Source: CAYPYI01 sp964415085 (GTDB taxonomy: Bacteria; Bacillota; Clostridia; Tissierellales; Tissierellaceae). From it: 5,320 bases of DNA. The stretch's first letter is position 1, and each line of letters begins with the position of its first letter. The position numbers and the translations under genes are program-made. The DNA lies in NCBI GenBank assembly GCA_964415085.1, contig CAYPYI010000088.1, forward strand, positions 1-5,320, in the 5' to 3' direction. Shown one piece after another: positions 1 through 5,320 of this stretch. The notes beneath the pieces are model-generated. The model searched no databases, was not told the origin of the DNA, and worked only from the letters and a program-made list of their open reading frames with translations.

Positions 1-1281
1 TTTCATATCATCAATAATAATATACTCATTAGCTTGATGTTCAGTTTTTTCTCTACCAGGAAGCAATGCTCCAAACGCAACTACATTATCCATAGCCCTT
101 GCATATGTTGCACCTCCACTTACTCTAGGTTGAGATTGCATATCATTAGTTATCTTTTGATATGCCTTCATCAATCCTTTAACAAGTTCAGAATCACGTT
201 CTATATAAACGGAAGGTAGATAATCATAATCTTCAACTTCTATATCATTATTGTTACTAAATTTTTTTAATTTTTTATCTATATCATCTTTTGAATATGT
301 TACTGGAATTCTCATATCAATTCCTACTTTTTGTGAGTCTTTATTAAATTCAACTTCACCAAGATTTAACATCAATTTACCAGAAACATCATCTTCACAA
401 ACTCCGTATATTCCCTCTCCATTAGGATTTGATAAAGCTTCAACTATAAAGTCGATCATACGGTTTCTTTTACCAGCCTTATATAAAGCTTGAGCTGCAT
501 AAACAACAGCATTTTCACCCTGGTCTGCAGCCATAGCATGAACTGCTTTTCCATATATTACTAAATCATCACCTATATGCTCATATTTACAATTTAAATC
601 CTTAAGAGCATCTTCAACATCCTTATCATAGTCAACTCTAGCTTGTTCTGGTACTGCATTAAGCTGTCCCCCACCTTCTAATCTAATATCTGAATTCTCA
701 TTTGAATGTAGATAATACTGAATTAATCCTTTTTCAGCATAATTTAGTGGGAAGGATGAATCAGGAGTAAATCCCATAGAAGGTATTTCTTCTTTTTTAG
801 TATAAGCCTTCATACATCTCCATAAAGATTCTTCATCGGTTCCTATAATAAATCTTACTCTTTGATTTAGTTTATATCCTTCATCCAATAAGATTCTTAA
901 TGCATACATAGATGCAAGAAGTGGTCCTTTATCATCAGAAGTTCCTCTTCCGAAAAGTTTACCGTCTTTTTCTGTTAATTCAAATGGATCATTATTCCAA
1001 TTATTTACATCCCCAACAGAAACAACATCAATGTGACCTAGCACACCAAATAGTTTTTCACCTTCTCCTATTTCTGCATATCCATAATATCCCTCAGGAT
1101 CTATGGTAGTTTTAAATCCTAACTTTTCTGCAGTTTCAAGTGTTTGCTCTAGTGCTTTTTGAATAGATTTACCAAATGGTTTTTCCCCATTTTTATCTAT
1201 TACACTATCAATTGCAACTAATTTTCTTAAGTCCTCTTTGTATTCTGGAAATAAATCATCAATATTCTTTCTAAAATTCAT
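1..1281 (-). CDS. pepV: PepV-like M20 family dipeptidase (C-terminus off the left edge)
   Basis: Probable cytoplasmic zinc dipeptidase of the M20A/PepV family, releasing amino acids from dipeptides taken up or made by other peptidases. The minus strand is open for 427 codons from ATG 1281-1279, which follows a strong AAAGGAGGA site (1296-1288) at 7 nt. Visible active-site motifs are GHIDVV (His83, Asp85), GRGTSDDKGP (bridging Asp116), GTDEES (general base Glu150, zinc ligand Glu151), TPDSSFP (Asp173), GKAVHAM (His248, matching the transition-state His of PepV), a GGATYAR signature near residue 395, and EHQANEY (His415, the last zinc ligand). Their order and spacing match Lactobacillus PepV, a family protein of about 470 aa, so roughly 25-40 residues are missing at the edge with no sign of damage. 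The gene is transcribed divergently from spoVG. M20 dipeptidases include carnosinase-like and Xaa-His dipeptidases, so the exact substrate is uncertain. The PepV-type assignment is firm. Confidence 0.9.
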   Translation of the reverse strand, partial: MNFRKNIDDLFPEYKEDLRKLVAIDSVIDKNGEKPFGKSIQKALEQTLETAEKLGFKTTIDPEGYYGYAEIGEGEKLFGVLGHIDVVSVGDVNNWNNDPFELTEKDGKLFGRGTSDDKGPLLASMYALRILLDEGYKLNQRVRFIIGTDEESLWRCMKAYTKKEEIPSMGFTPDSSFPLNYAEKGLIQYYLHSNENSDIRLEGGGQLNAVPEQARVDYDKDVEDALKDLNCKYEHIGDDLVIYGKAVHAMAADQGENAVVYAAQALYKAGKRNRMIDFIVEALSNPNGEGIYGVCEDDVSGKLMLNLGEVEFNKDSQKVGIDMRIPVTYSKDDIDKKLKKFSNNNDIEVEDYDYLPSVYIERDSELVKGLMKAYQKITNDMQSQPRVSGGATYARAMDNVVAFGALLPGREKTEHQANEYIIIDDMK

Positions 1282-1287
1282 TATTTA

Positions 1288-1296
1288 TCCTCCTTT
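1288..1296 (-). promoter_or_regulatory. ribosome binding site of pepV
   Basis: On the minus strand this reads AAAGGAGGA, near-perfect complementarity to the 16S rRNA tail, 7 nt before the ATG at 1281. It fixes the dipeptidase start, and no upstream in-frame alternative is needed. Confidence 0.85.
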
Positions 1297-1304
1297 AAAA
1301 AAAT

Positions 1305-1333
1305 AAAATAAAGTAAGTGACCTTAACTATCAA
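1305..1333 (-). promoter_or_regulatory. candidate sigma-A promoter for pepV
   Basis: On the minus strand TTGATA (1333-1328, 5 of 6 to the -35 consensus) is followed after 17 nt by TATTTT (1310-1305, 4 of 6 to the -10 consensus). Transcription would begin near 1298, giving a very short leader that starts just before the ribosome binding site. The region is so AT-rich that a chance match is possible, so this is only a candidate. Confidence 0.3.
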
Positions 1334-1423
1334 ATACCCGCAGTTAAATACATTAAACGAAAAGAATATTTTGAAAGGTTTAAATAAGAATAAAAAAATA
1401 ATAAAAAATAATAAAAATAAAGA

Positions 1424-1449
1424 AGGAATGTTATTCACATAGTGGTAAT
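1424..1449 (+). promoter_or_regulatory. possible sigma-H-like promoter upstream of spoVG
   Basis: AGGAATG (1424-1430) and TGGTAAT (1443-1449) resemble the AGGAWWW and GAAT elements recognised by the Bacillus sporulation factor sigma-H, whose classic target is spoVG. The spacing is close to that in B. subtilis, but the -10 element is imperfect (TAAT or GTAAT rather than GAAT). The equivalent -35 position in the second leader copy (1519-1525) is weaker. No good sigma-A pair was found for spoVG. This is an inference from resemblance. Confidence 0.3.
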
Positions 1450-1525
1450 AGATAATAAGTTATTAAAATATATCAAAAAGGAGGTAAAAATTTGGAAAGA
1501 ACATAGGCAAATAAGAAAAAGAAAT
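1426..1525 (+). repeat. tandem duplication of the spoVG leader, upstream degenerate copy
   Basis: This stretch aligns with 1521-1623, the leader and first ~10 codons of spoVG. By hand alignment, 1436-1457 matches 1531-1552 at 20 of 22 positions. 1458-1503 matches 1553-1599 at 31 of 46 columns with a 1-nt indel, bringing a GGAGG site and TTG codon opposite the true spoVG site and ATG. 1509-1520 matches 1607-1618 at 12 of 12 after a further 2-nt deletion. The upstream copy ends just where the downstream one begins, as expected of a head-to-tail duplication of 95-98 bp. Low base complexity inflates such matches, but the aligned functional landmarks argue against chance. Confidence 0.7.
1480..1506 (+). 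other. strong ribosome binding site with a four-codon ORF (spoVG start remnant)
   Basis: GGAGG at 1480-1484 stands 7 nt before TTG at 1492-1494, followed by GAA AGA ACA and the stop TAG at 1504-1506. It would encode only M-E-R-T. The segment aligns with the spoVG ribosome binding site and first codons 96 nt downstream (ATG AAA ATA ACA). It is best read as the decayed start of a duplicated spoVG 5' end. Whether ribosomes still initiate here, making it a leader peptide, cannot be told from sequence. Confidence 0.45.
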
Positions 1526-1623
1526 ATATACACATAATGGTAATAGACAATATGACACTAAACATAAAGAGAAAGGAAGATAAGAATATGAAAATAACAG
1601 ATGTAAAAATAAGAAAAAAATTT
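1521..1623 (+). repeat. tandem duplication of the spoVG leader, functional copy
   Basis: This is the second, presumably functional unit of the duplication whose first copy lies at 1426-1525. It contains the conserved CACATA-n-TGGTAATAGA core (1531-1547), the spoVG ribosome binding site (about 1572-1579), the ATG at 1588 and the first spoVG codons up to around codon 12. The unit boundary is uncertain by a few bases because both ends are A-rich. Confidence 0.68.
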
Positions 1624-1857
1624 AATGAGGGGAATTTAAAAGCCATAGTATCAATTACACTAGATGATGAGTTTGCACTTCATGATATAAAAATAATATC
1701 TAATGAGAAAAAAGTTTTTCTTTCAATGCCATCTAGGTCTATAAAAGAGAATCAATATCAAGATATTGCCCATCCAACAAGTAAGAGATTTAGAGATTAT
1801 GTAGAGAAAACGATATTATCAAAATATTATAAAGAAGTTATTGAAAATCACATGTAA
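1588..1857 (+). CDS. spoVG: SpoVG, small nucleic-acid-binding regulator
   Basis: The 89-aa protein begins MKITDVKIRK and contains the family hallmarks SITLDDEFALHDIKII (about residues 21-36), FLSMPSR (about 44-50) and QDIAHPTS (about 58-65), followed by a helical end (YVEKTILSKYYKEVIE). SpoVG proteins are usually 80-100 aa. In Bacillus, SpoVG affects septation and sporulation; in Staphylococcus and Borrelia homologues bind DNA and RNA and alter gene expression. It also occurs in non-sporulating Firmicutes, so it does not prove spore formation. I chose ATG 1588 because the family consensus starts there and GAAAGGAAG lies about 8 nt upstream. An in-frame ATG at 1537 would add 17 residues, but they are leader-repeat sequence with no ribosome binding site. 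The gene stands 113 bp ahead of glmU, which has its own probable promoter. Confidence 0.93.
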   Translation: MKITDVKIRKKFNEGNLKAIVSITLDDEFALHDIKIISNEKKVFLSMPSRSIKENQYQDIAHPTSKRFRDYVEKTILSKYYKEVIENHM

Positions 1858-1875
1858 TTATGTAAAAATAGAAAT

Positions 1876-1897
1876 AGTGTGAAAAAAGTGTAAAAAA
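1876..1897 (+). repeat. short 11-bp-period direct repeat upstream of the glmU promoter
   Basis: AGTGTGAAAAA (1876-1886) is followed at once by AGTGTAAAAAA (1887-1897), two units at one helical turn, matching at 10 of 11 positions. They end three bases before the -35 hexamer of the glmU promoter. This could be a protein-binding or A-tract upstream element, or simple-sequence coincidence. Confidence 0.4.
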
Positions 1898-1899
1898 CC

Positions 1900-1928
1900 T
1901 TTAAATATTACTGATATAGCCTTATAAT
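1900..1928 (+). promoter_or_regulatory. sigma-A promoter for glmU-prs-pth
   Basis: TTTAAA (1900-1905, 4 of 6 to the -35 consensus) and a perfect TATAAT (1923-1928) are separated by 17 nt. Transcription would start near 1935, leaving a leader of about 36 nt before the glmU ATG. It lies wholly in the spoVG-glmU gap, so the three-gene unit can be expressed independently of spoVG. No hairpin terminator separates spoVG from glmU, so read-through from spoVG is also possible. Confidence 0.65.
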
Positions 1929-1970
1929 GTATTTGAGAGTGAATTTAATCATAAAAAAAGAGGTGTGAGA

Positions 1971-3341
1971 ATGAGCGTTTCAATTATATTAGCAGCAGGG
2001 GAAGGGACAAGGATGAAATCAAAGTTACCTAAAGTGTTGCACAAGATAGGTGGAAATCCTATATTAGATTATGTTATTACAGCAAGTGAAAAAGCAGGAA
2101 TTAAAAAAAATGTTGTAATAATAGGACATGGAGGCGAGAAAGTAAAAGAAGCCTTTAATCATAAAAATGTAATATTTGAAGAACAACCAATAGGTGAAGG
2201 GGCTCCATACGGTACAGGTTACGCTGTAAAACAAGGTGTAAATCACGTATCAAGTGAGGATACTGTAATAATACTGTGTGGAGACACTCCACTTGTAACA
2301 GAAGAAACTATATCAAATTTAAAAGAATTTCACGATAAGGGAAAATATGATGGAACTGTTTTAACTGCGGTATTGGAAGATGCTACTGGATATGGTAGAA
2401 TAGTTAGGGATAAAAATGGAAATATAGAAAAAATAACAGAAGAAAAAGATGCAAATGAAAAAGAAAAAGAAATAAAAGAGATAAATACAGGTATTTACGC
2501 ATTTAAGGGTAGATTACTAATAGAGGCTTTAAATGAATTAGATGACAATAATGCTCAAGGAGAGCTATATATAACCGATGTTGTAGAAATACTTAAAACT
2601 AAAGGCTATAACTTAGGTGCTTGTATTATTGATGATTTTTCAGATGTTTATGGAATTAATTCTAAAGAACAATTAGCATTTTGTGAAAAAGTACTAAGAA
2701 AAAGAATTAATACTTATCACATGGAACAAGGAGTAACATTAATAGATCCAGAAAATACTTATATAGATCAAGATGTAAAAATTGGGAAAGATACTGTTAT
2801 TTATCCAGGAGTATTTTTACAAGGAAGTACTATAATAGGAGAAGACTGCACTATATATTCTCAAACAAGAATAGTAAATAGTAAAATTGGGGATAATACA
2901 GAAATAGACTCATCACTAATTGAAGAAAGTGAAGTTGGAAACTTAGTTCATATTGGTCCAAATGCACACTTAAGACCAAATAGTATACTAGGAAATGAAA
3001 TAAAAATAGGAAACTTTGTGGAAGTGAAAAATTCTAAATTAGGAGATGGTGTAAAGGCAGGTCATTTAGCATATATTGGAGATGGCATAGTAGGTAAAAA
3101 TGTTAATATAGGTTGTGGGGTTATTTTTGCCAATTATGACGGAGAGAATAAAAATAAAACTATTATAGGTGATAATGCTTTTATAGGAAGTAACTCTAAT
3201 TTAGTAGCACCAGTTAATATAGGTGATAATGCTTATGTTGCAGCAGGTTCTACTATAACTGAAGATGTTTCCGAAGGAAGTCTTTCTATAGCAAGAGCAA
3301 GACAGGTTAACAAAGATTCATACGTTAGGAAACAAGACTAA
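1971..3341 (+). CDS. glmU: bifunctional GlcNAc-1-P uridyltransferase / GlcN-1-P acetyltransferase GlmU
   Basis: GlmU acetylates glucosamine-1-phosphate and then transfers UMP to give UDP-GlcNAc, the precursor of peptidoglycan and wall polymers. The 456-aa length equals the usual family size. The N-terminal pyrophosphorylase domain (about 1-230) shows LAAGEGTRMKSKLPK (residues 7-21; Arg14, Lys21), CGDTPL (metal-binding Asp105), EINTGIY and the GIN motif (Asn230). The C-terminal left-handed beta-helix (about 250-440) has hexapeptide repeats, RPNS and GHLAYIGD (catalytic His365), CGVIFANYDGENK and AAGSTITEDV. ATG 1971 is preferred to in-frame GTG 1965 because AGAGGTG (1959-1965) serves as its ribosome binding site, and the protein then begins MSVSIILAAGEG as in the family. 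One oddity is the loop EQPIGEGAPYGTGYAV (about 74-89), longer than the common EQLGTGHAV. It leads a probable operon with prs, 41 bp downstream. Confidence 0.97.
   Translation: MSVSIILAAGEGTRMKSKLPKVLHKIGGNPILDYVITASEKAGIKKNVVIIGHGGEKVKEAFNHKNVIFEEQPIGEGAPYGTGYAVKQGVNHVSSEDTVIILCGDTPLVTEETISNLKEFHDKGKYDGTVLTAVLEDATGYGRIVRDKNGNIEKITEEKDANEKEKEIKEINTGIYAFKGRLLIEALNELDDNNAQGELYITDVVEILKTKGYNLGACIIDDFSDVYGINSKEQLAFCEKVLRKRINTYHMEQGVTLIDPENTYIDQDVKIGKDTVIYPGVFLQGSTIIGEDCTIYSQTRIVNSKIGDNTEIDSSLIEESEVGNLVHIGPNAHLRPNSILGNEIKIGNFVEVKNSKLGDGVKAGHLAYIGDGIVGKNVNIGCGVIFANYDGENKNKTIIGDNAFIGSNSNLVAPVNIGDNAYVAAGSTITEDVSEGSLSIARARQVNKDSYVRKQD
3164..3234 (+). repeat. 17-bp direct repeat inside glmU, 54 bp apart
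   Basis: The same 17 bases (ATAGGTGATAATGCTT preceded by T) occur at 3164-3180 and 3218-3234. Both encode an I-G-D-N-A hexapeptide turn, and the 54-nt period equals 18 codons, one full coil of the left-handed beta-helix. The repeat therefore reflects protein structure and not an inserted element. Confidence 0.8.
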
Positions 3342-3382
3342 CAAAATAATATTTATACAGACATTAGGAGGAGAGTAAAATA

Positions 3383-4330
3383 ATGAGTTTATGCCTAAGT
3401 GGGATTAAAATAATTTCAGGAAATGGTAATAGAGCTTTAGCAGAAGAAATAAGTAGAGAACTAGGAATAGGAATGGCAGCATGTGAGGTTAGCCATTTTA
3501 GTGATGGAGAAATAAGTGTAAATATTGGTGAAACAGTAAGGGGTATGGATGTTTATATAATTCAACCAACTTGCTCACCAGTAAATACAAATATAATGGA
3601 GATGTTAATTTTAATAGATGCTGTAAAAAGAGCATCAGCAGGTAGAATTAACGCTGTAATTCCATATTACGGATATGCAAGACAAGATAGAAAAACTAAA
3701 TCTAGAGAGCCAATAACTGCAAAATTAATGGCAGATATATTAACAGAAGCAGGAGCAGATAGAGTTGTAACTATGGATTTACATGCAGGACAAATTCAAG
3801 GTTTCTTCGATATTCCAGTAGACCACTTAACAGCAATGCCTCTTTTAGCAGACCACTTTAAAGGAATATTAAGTAAAGATACAGTAGTAGTATCTCCTGA
3901 TTTAGGTGGAGTAACAAGAGTTAGAAATTTTGCTAATATGTTAGATTTACCAATAGCTATTATCGAAAAAAGAAGACCTAAAGCAAATGTTGCAGAAGTA
4001 ATGAATGTTATAGGAGATATAGAAGGTAAAGACGTAGTATTAGTTGATGATATGATAGATACAGCAGGAACAATAAGCCAAGCTGCATCATTTTTAAAGA
4101 AATTTGGAGCTAAAAAGGTTTATGGATGTGCAACTCATGGCGTATTATCTGGACCAGCTATAGAAAGAATAGAAAACTCAGAATTAGAGAAATTTGTAAT
4201 AACAAATACAATTCCTCTTGATACAACTAAGCAAATTGATAAAATAGAAGTTGTAAGTGTAGCGCCAATTTTTGCTGAAGCTATAAGAAGAATTAACGAC
4301 AATAAGTCTGTAAGTATATTATTTGATTAA
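3383..4330 (+). CDS. prs: ribose-phosphate pyrophosphokinase (PRPP synthetase)
   Basis: Prs transfers pyrophosphate from ATP to ribose-5-phosphate, making PRPP for purine, pyrimidine, NAD, histidine and tryptophan synthesis in the cytoplasm. At 315 aa it has the size of class I enzymes, which are activated by phosphate and inhibited by ADP. Seen in the sequence are FSDGEI (about 33-38), the catalytic loop motif YGYARQDRK (96-104), the PRPP synthase signature DLHAGQIQGFFDIPVD (132-147, His134 at the ATP site), SPDLGG, EKRRPK (active-site Lys196) and the ribose-5-phosphate loop VDDMIDTAGT (221-230). AGGAGGAG (3366-3373) lies 9 nt before the ATG. It sits between glmU (41-bp gap) and pth (16-bp gap), the order also seen in other Firmicutes, and is probably cotranscribed with both. 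No PurR box or riboswitch was seen. The reading frame is intact with all key residues. Confidence 0.97.
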   Translation: MSLCLSGIKIISGNGNRALAEEISRELGIGMAACEVSHFSDGEISVNIGETVRGMDVYIIQPTCSPVNTNIMEMLILIDAVKRASAGRINAVIPYYGYARQDRKTKSREPITAKLMADILTEAGADRVVTMDLHAGQIQGFFDIPVDHLTAMPLLADHFKGILSKDTVVVSPDLGGVTRVRNFANMLDLPIAIIEKRRPKANVAEVMNVIGDIEGKDVVLVDDMIDTAGTISQAASFLKKFGAKKVYGCATHGVLSGPAIERIENSELEKFVITNTIPLDTTKQIDKIEVVSVAPIFAEAIRRINDNKSVSILFD

Positions 4331-4346
4331 TATTGGAGAGATTTAA

Positions 4347-4907
4347 ATGTATTTAATAGTAGGTTTAGGAAATCCTGGTAAGGAGTATGAACATACTAGG
4401 CATAATATTGGTTTTGATGCTATTGAACAAGTAGCAAGTAGAAATAATATCCCATTAAATAAAATGAAGTTTAATTCAGTTTATGGAAGTGGAATGATAG
4501 GAAATGAAAAAGTTGTTATAGCAAAACCACAAACATATATGAATAATAGTGGCGTGGCAGTAGCGGAAATTAAAAACTTTTTTAAAATTGAAAATAAGAA
4601 TATAATTGTAATAGTAGATGATATAGATATAGATTTTGCAAAAATTAGGATAAAGCAAAAGGGAAGTGCAGGATCACATAATGGTTTAAAATCAATAATT
4701 AATCATTTGAATTCTAAAGACTTTCCAAGAATTAAAATAGGGGTTGGGAAAAAGAAACATCCAAACCAAGATTTAGCAGATTTTGTTTTATCACGATTTG
4801 ATAAAGAAGAAGAGCCAGATATATTAGAAGCAATTGAAAAATCGGCATCTGCTGTAGAAGAGATAATAAATAATAGCATCCTAGATGCGATGAATAAATA
4901 CAATTAA
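4347..4907 (+). CDS. pth: peptidyl-tRNA hydrolase
   Basis: Pth cleaves the ester bond between peptide and tRNA in peptidyl-tRNAs that drop off the ribosome, freeing the tRNA. The 186-aa length is normal for bacterial Pth. Key residues are present: GLGNPGKEYEHTRHNIGF gives Asn9 and catalytic His19, KPQTYMNNSG (60-69) gives Asn66, VDDIDI gives Asp91, and GSAGSHNGLKSI (106-117) gives Asn112. These align with Asn10, His20, Asn68, Asp93 and Asn114 of the E. coli enzyme. A small departure is DIDIDFAKIRIKQ, where most relatives have DLDLP followed by G or a similar residue. GGAGAG (4335-4340) is 6 nt before the ATG. The gene follows prs by 16 bp and is the last of the unit, ending five bases before a hairpin terminator. 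Confidence 0.96.
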   Translation: MYLIVGLGNPGKEYEHTRHNIGFDAIEQVASRNNIPLNKMKFNSVYGSGMIGNEKVVIAKPQTYMNNSGVAVAEIKNFFKIENKNIIVIVDDIDIDFAKIRIKQKGSAGSHNGLKSIINHLNSKDFPRIKIGVGKKKHPNQDLADFVLSRFDKEEEPDILEAIEKSASAVEEIINNSILDAMNKYN

Positions 4908-4911
4908 AGTG

Positions 4912-4938
4912 AGACCCAGGATAAACCTGGGTTTCTTT
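4912..4938 (+). terminator. rho-independent terminator after pth
   Basis: ACCCAGG (4914-4920), a 5-nt loop (ATAAA) and CCTGGGT (4926-4932) form a 7-bp GC-rich stem, extendable by a G-T and an A-T pair, followed by TTCTTT (4933-4938). It closes the glmU-prs-pth unit. The U-tract is interrupted by one C and is short, so termination may be partial, leaving read-through into mfd. Confidence 0.8.
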
Positions 4939-4961
4939 AGTATTTATGTAGGGAGGTAAAT

Positions 4962-5320
4962 ATGAAAGATTTTCTAGTAAATTCACTTTTAGAGATGGAC
5001 TCTTTTAATGAATTAGTAGGAGCAATTAAAAGTAAAACTACTCCTATATTTAACTATGGCTTAAATACACAGGCTTTAGGTCATGTTATTTATGGATTAG
5101 ATAAAACTCTAAAAAAACCAATGCTTATCATTACAAAAGATGAAAAAGAAGCAAATTATATATATAAAGATTTAAAAGGCTTAATTATAGATAAAGAAAA
5201 TATAGAATATTATCCTAAAAAAGATGTAATGTATTACAATGTAGATGCTGTAAGTATAGATACTAAGGTCCAAAGACTAAAGGTGCTTTCAAGACTTGTA
5301 AATGATGAAAATATTATAGT
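4962..5320 (+). CDS. mfd: transcription-repair coupling factor Mfd, N-terminal fragment (runs off right edge)
   Basis: Mfd is an ATP-driven translocase that removes RNA polymerase stalled at DNA lesions and recruits UvrA. Only the first 119 codons plus two bases are in the window, about a tenth of the usual 1,100-1,200 aa. They match the UvrB-like N-terminal domain: FNYGLNTQALGHVIYGL (about 29-45) at the degenerate nucleotide-binding loop, KPMLIITKDEKEANYIYKDL (about 50-69), EYYPKKDVMYYN (about 87-98) and VQRLKVLSRL. The helicase motor and polymerase-binding domain lie outside. ATG 4962 is preceded by GGGAGG (4951-4956) at 5 nt. Position after spoVG-glmU-prs-pth is the standard Firmicute arrangement and strengthens the call, since N-terminal Mfd sequence is weakly conserved. 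Only 24 bp separate it from the pth terminator and no clear promoter fits there, so expression may depend on read-through. Confidence 0.88.
   Translation, partial: MKDFLVNSLLEMDSFNELVGAIKSKTTPIFNYGLNTQALGHVIYGLDKTLKKPMLIITKDEKEANYIYKDLKGLIIDKENIEYYPKKDVMYYNVDAVSIDTKVQRLKVLSRLVNDENII

Larger units (their letters stand above)
1282..1587. other. divergent intergenic region between pepV and spoVG
   Basis: No protein gene is supported here. The left part holds the pepV ribosome binding site and possible promoter. At 1377-1420 there is a low-complexity A-rich tract of AATAA-like words on the plus strand. From about 1426 to 1587 lie the upstream copy and the untranslated part of the downstream copy of a duplicated spoVG leader, listed separately. 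No convincing rho-independent terminator or structured RNA was seen. Confidence 0.7.

Noticed and set aside
34..1109. Three small plus-strand open frames (34-219, 251-493, 912-1109)
   Set aside because: They lie entirely inside pepV on the other strand, have no ribosome binding sites, and their translations are low-complexity reverse-frame products.
1377..1420. A-rich tract of AATAA-like words as an origin unwinding element or microsatellite
   Set aside because: No DnaA boxes or exact periodic unit are present, and such tracts are common between genes in genomes this AT-rich.
1442..1537. GTG-initiated 31-codon open frame across the upstream leader copy, whose TAA overlaps the ATG at 1537
   Set aside because: The stop-start overlap looks like coupling, but there is no ribosome binding site at a usable distance before 1442, the ATG at 1537 is not the true spoVG start, and the composition is ordinary AT-rich noise.
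1537..1587. In-frame upstream ATG that would extend SpoVG by 17 residues
   Set aside because: The extra residues are leader-repeat sequence, no ribosome binding site precedes 1537, and the family begins at MKITDV, where GAAAGGAAG is properly spaced.
1965..1970. GTG 1965 as glmU start
   Set aside because: It overlaps the ribosome binding site that serves ATG 1971, and starting at 1971 gives the normal family N-terminus and length.
3164..3234. 17-bp direct repeat in glmU as a mobile-element target duplication
   Set aside because: The 54-nt spacing is one coil of the hexapeptide helix and the intervening codons are normal GlmU sequence.
4476..4986. Minus-strand open frames across pth and the start of mfd
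   Set aside because: They overlap well-supported plus-strand genes whose active-site residues are intact, and the translations resemble no known family.

Overview
The window is AT-rich (roughly 30% G+C by eye). It carries a core-genome gene string typical of low-GC Firmicutes (Bacillota), most likely an anaerobe of the Clostridia/Tissierellia kind. The basis is the order spoVG - glmU - prs - pth - mfd, strong GGAGG ribosome binding sites, AGA/ATA-rich codon use, and a PepV-type dipeptidase next door. I cannot name a genus. I see no mobile element, tRNA, rRNA or CRISPR array.

Layout: (1) 1-1281, minus strand: a PepV-like M20 metallodipeptidase whose last few tens of residues lie beyond the left edge. 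(2) 1282-1587: a divergent intergenic region of about 305 bp. It holds the pepV leader and a degenerate head-to-tail tandem duplication (unit about 95-98 bp) of the spoVG leader, including its ribosome binding site, start codon and first ~10 codons. (3) 1588-1857: spoVG, 89 aa. (4) A probable sigma-A promoter at 1900-1928, then glmU (1971-3341), prs (3383-4330) and pth (4347-4907), closely spaced on the plus strand and ending in a hairpin terminator at 4912-4938. (5) From 4962, the first 119 codons of mfd, running off the right edge.

The plus-strand genes are housekeeping functions. GlmU makes UDP-GlcNAc for peptidoglycan and other wall polymers. Prs makes PRPP for nucleotide, His and Trp synthesis. 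Pth recycles peptidyl-tRNA. Mfd couples repair to stalled transcription. SpoVG is a small nucleic-acid-binding regulator. The dipeptidase supplies amino acids from peptides.

I did not find a new multi-gene system. The most unusual sequence is the spoVG-leader duplication, which leaves a strong ribosome binding site in front of a four-codon ORF. A secondary point is a longer-than-usual loop in the nucleotide-binding domain of GlmU. Both are modest findings.
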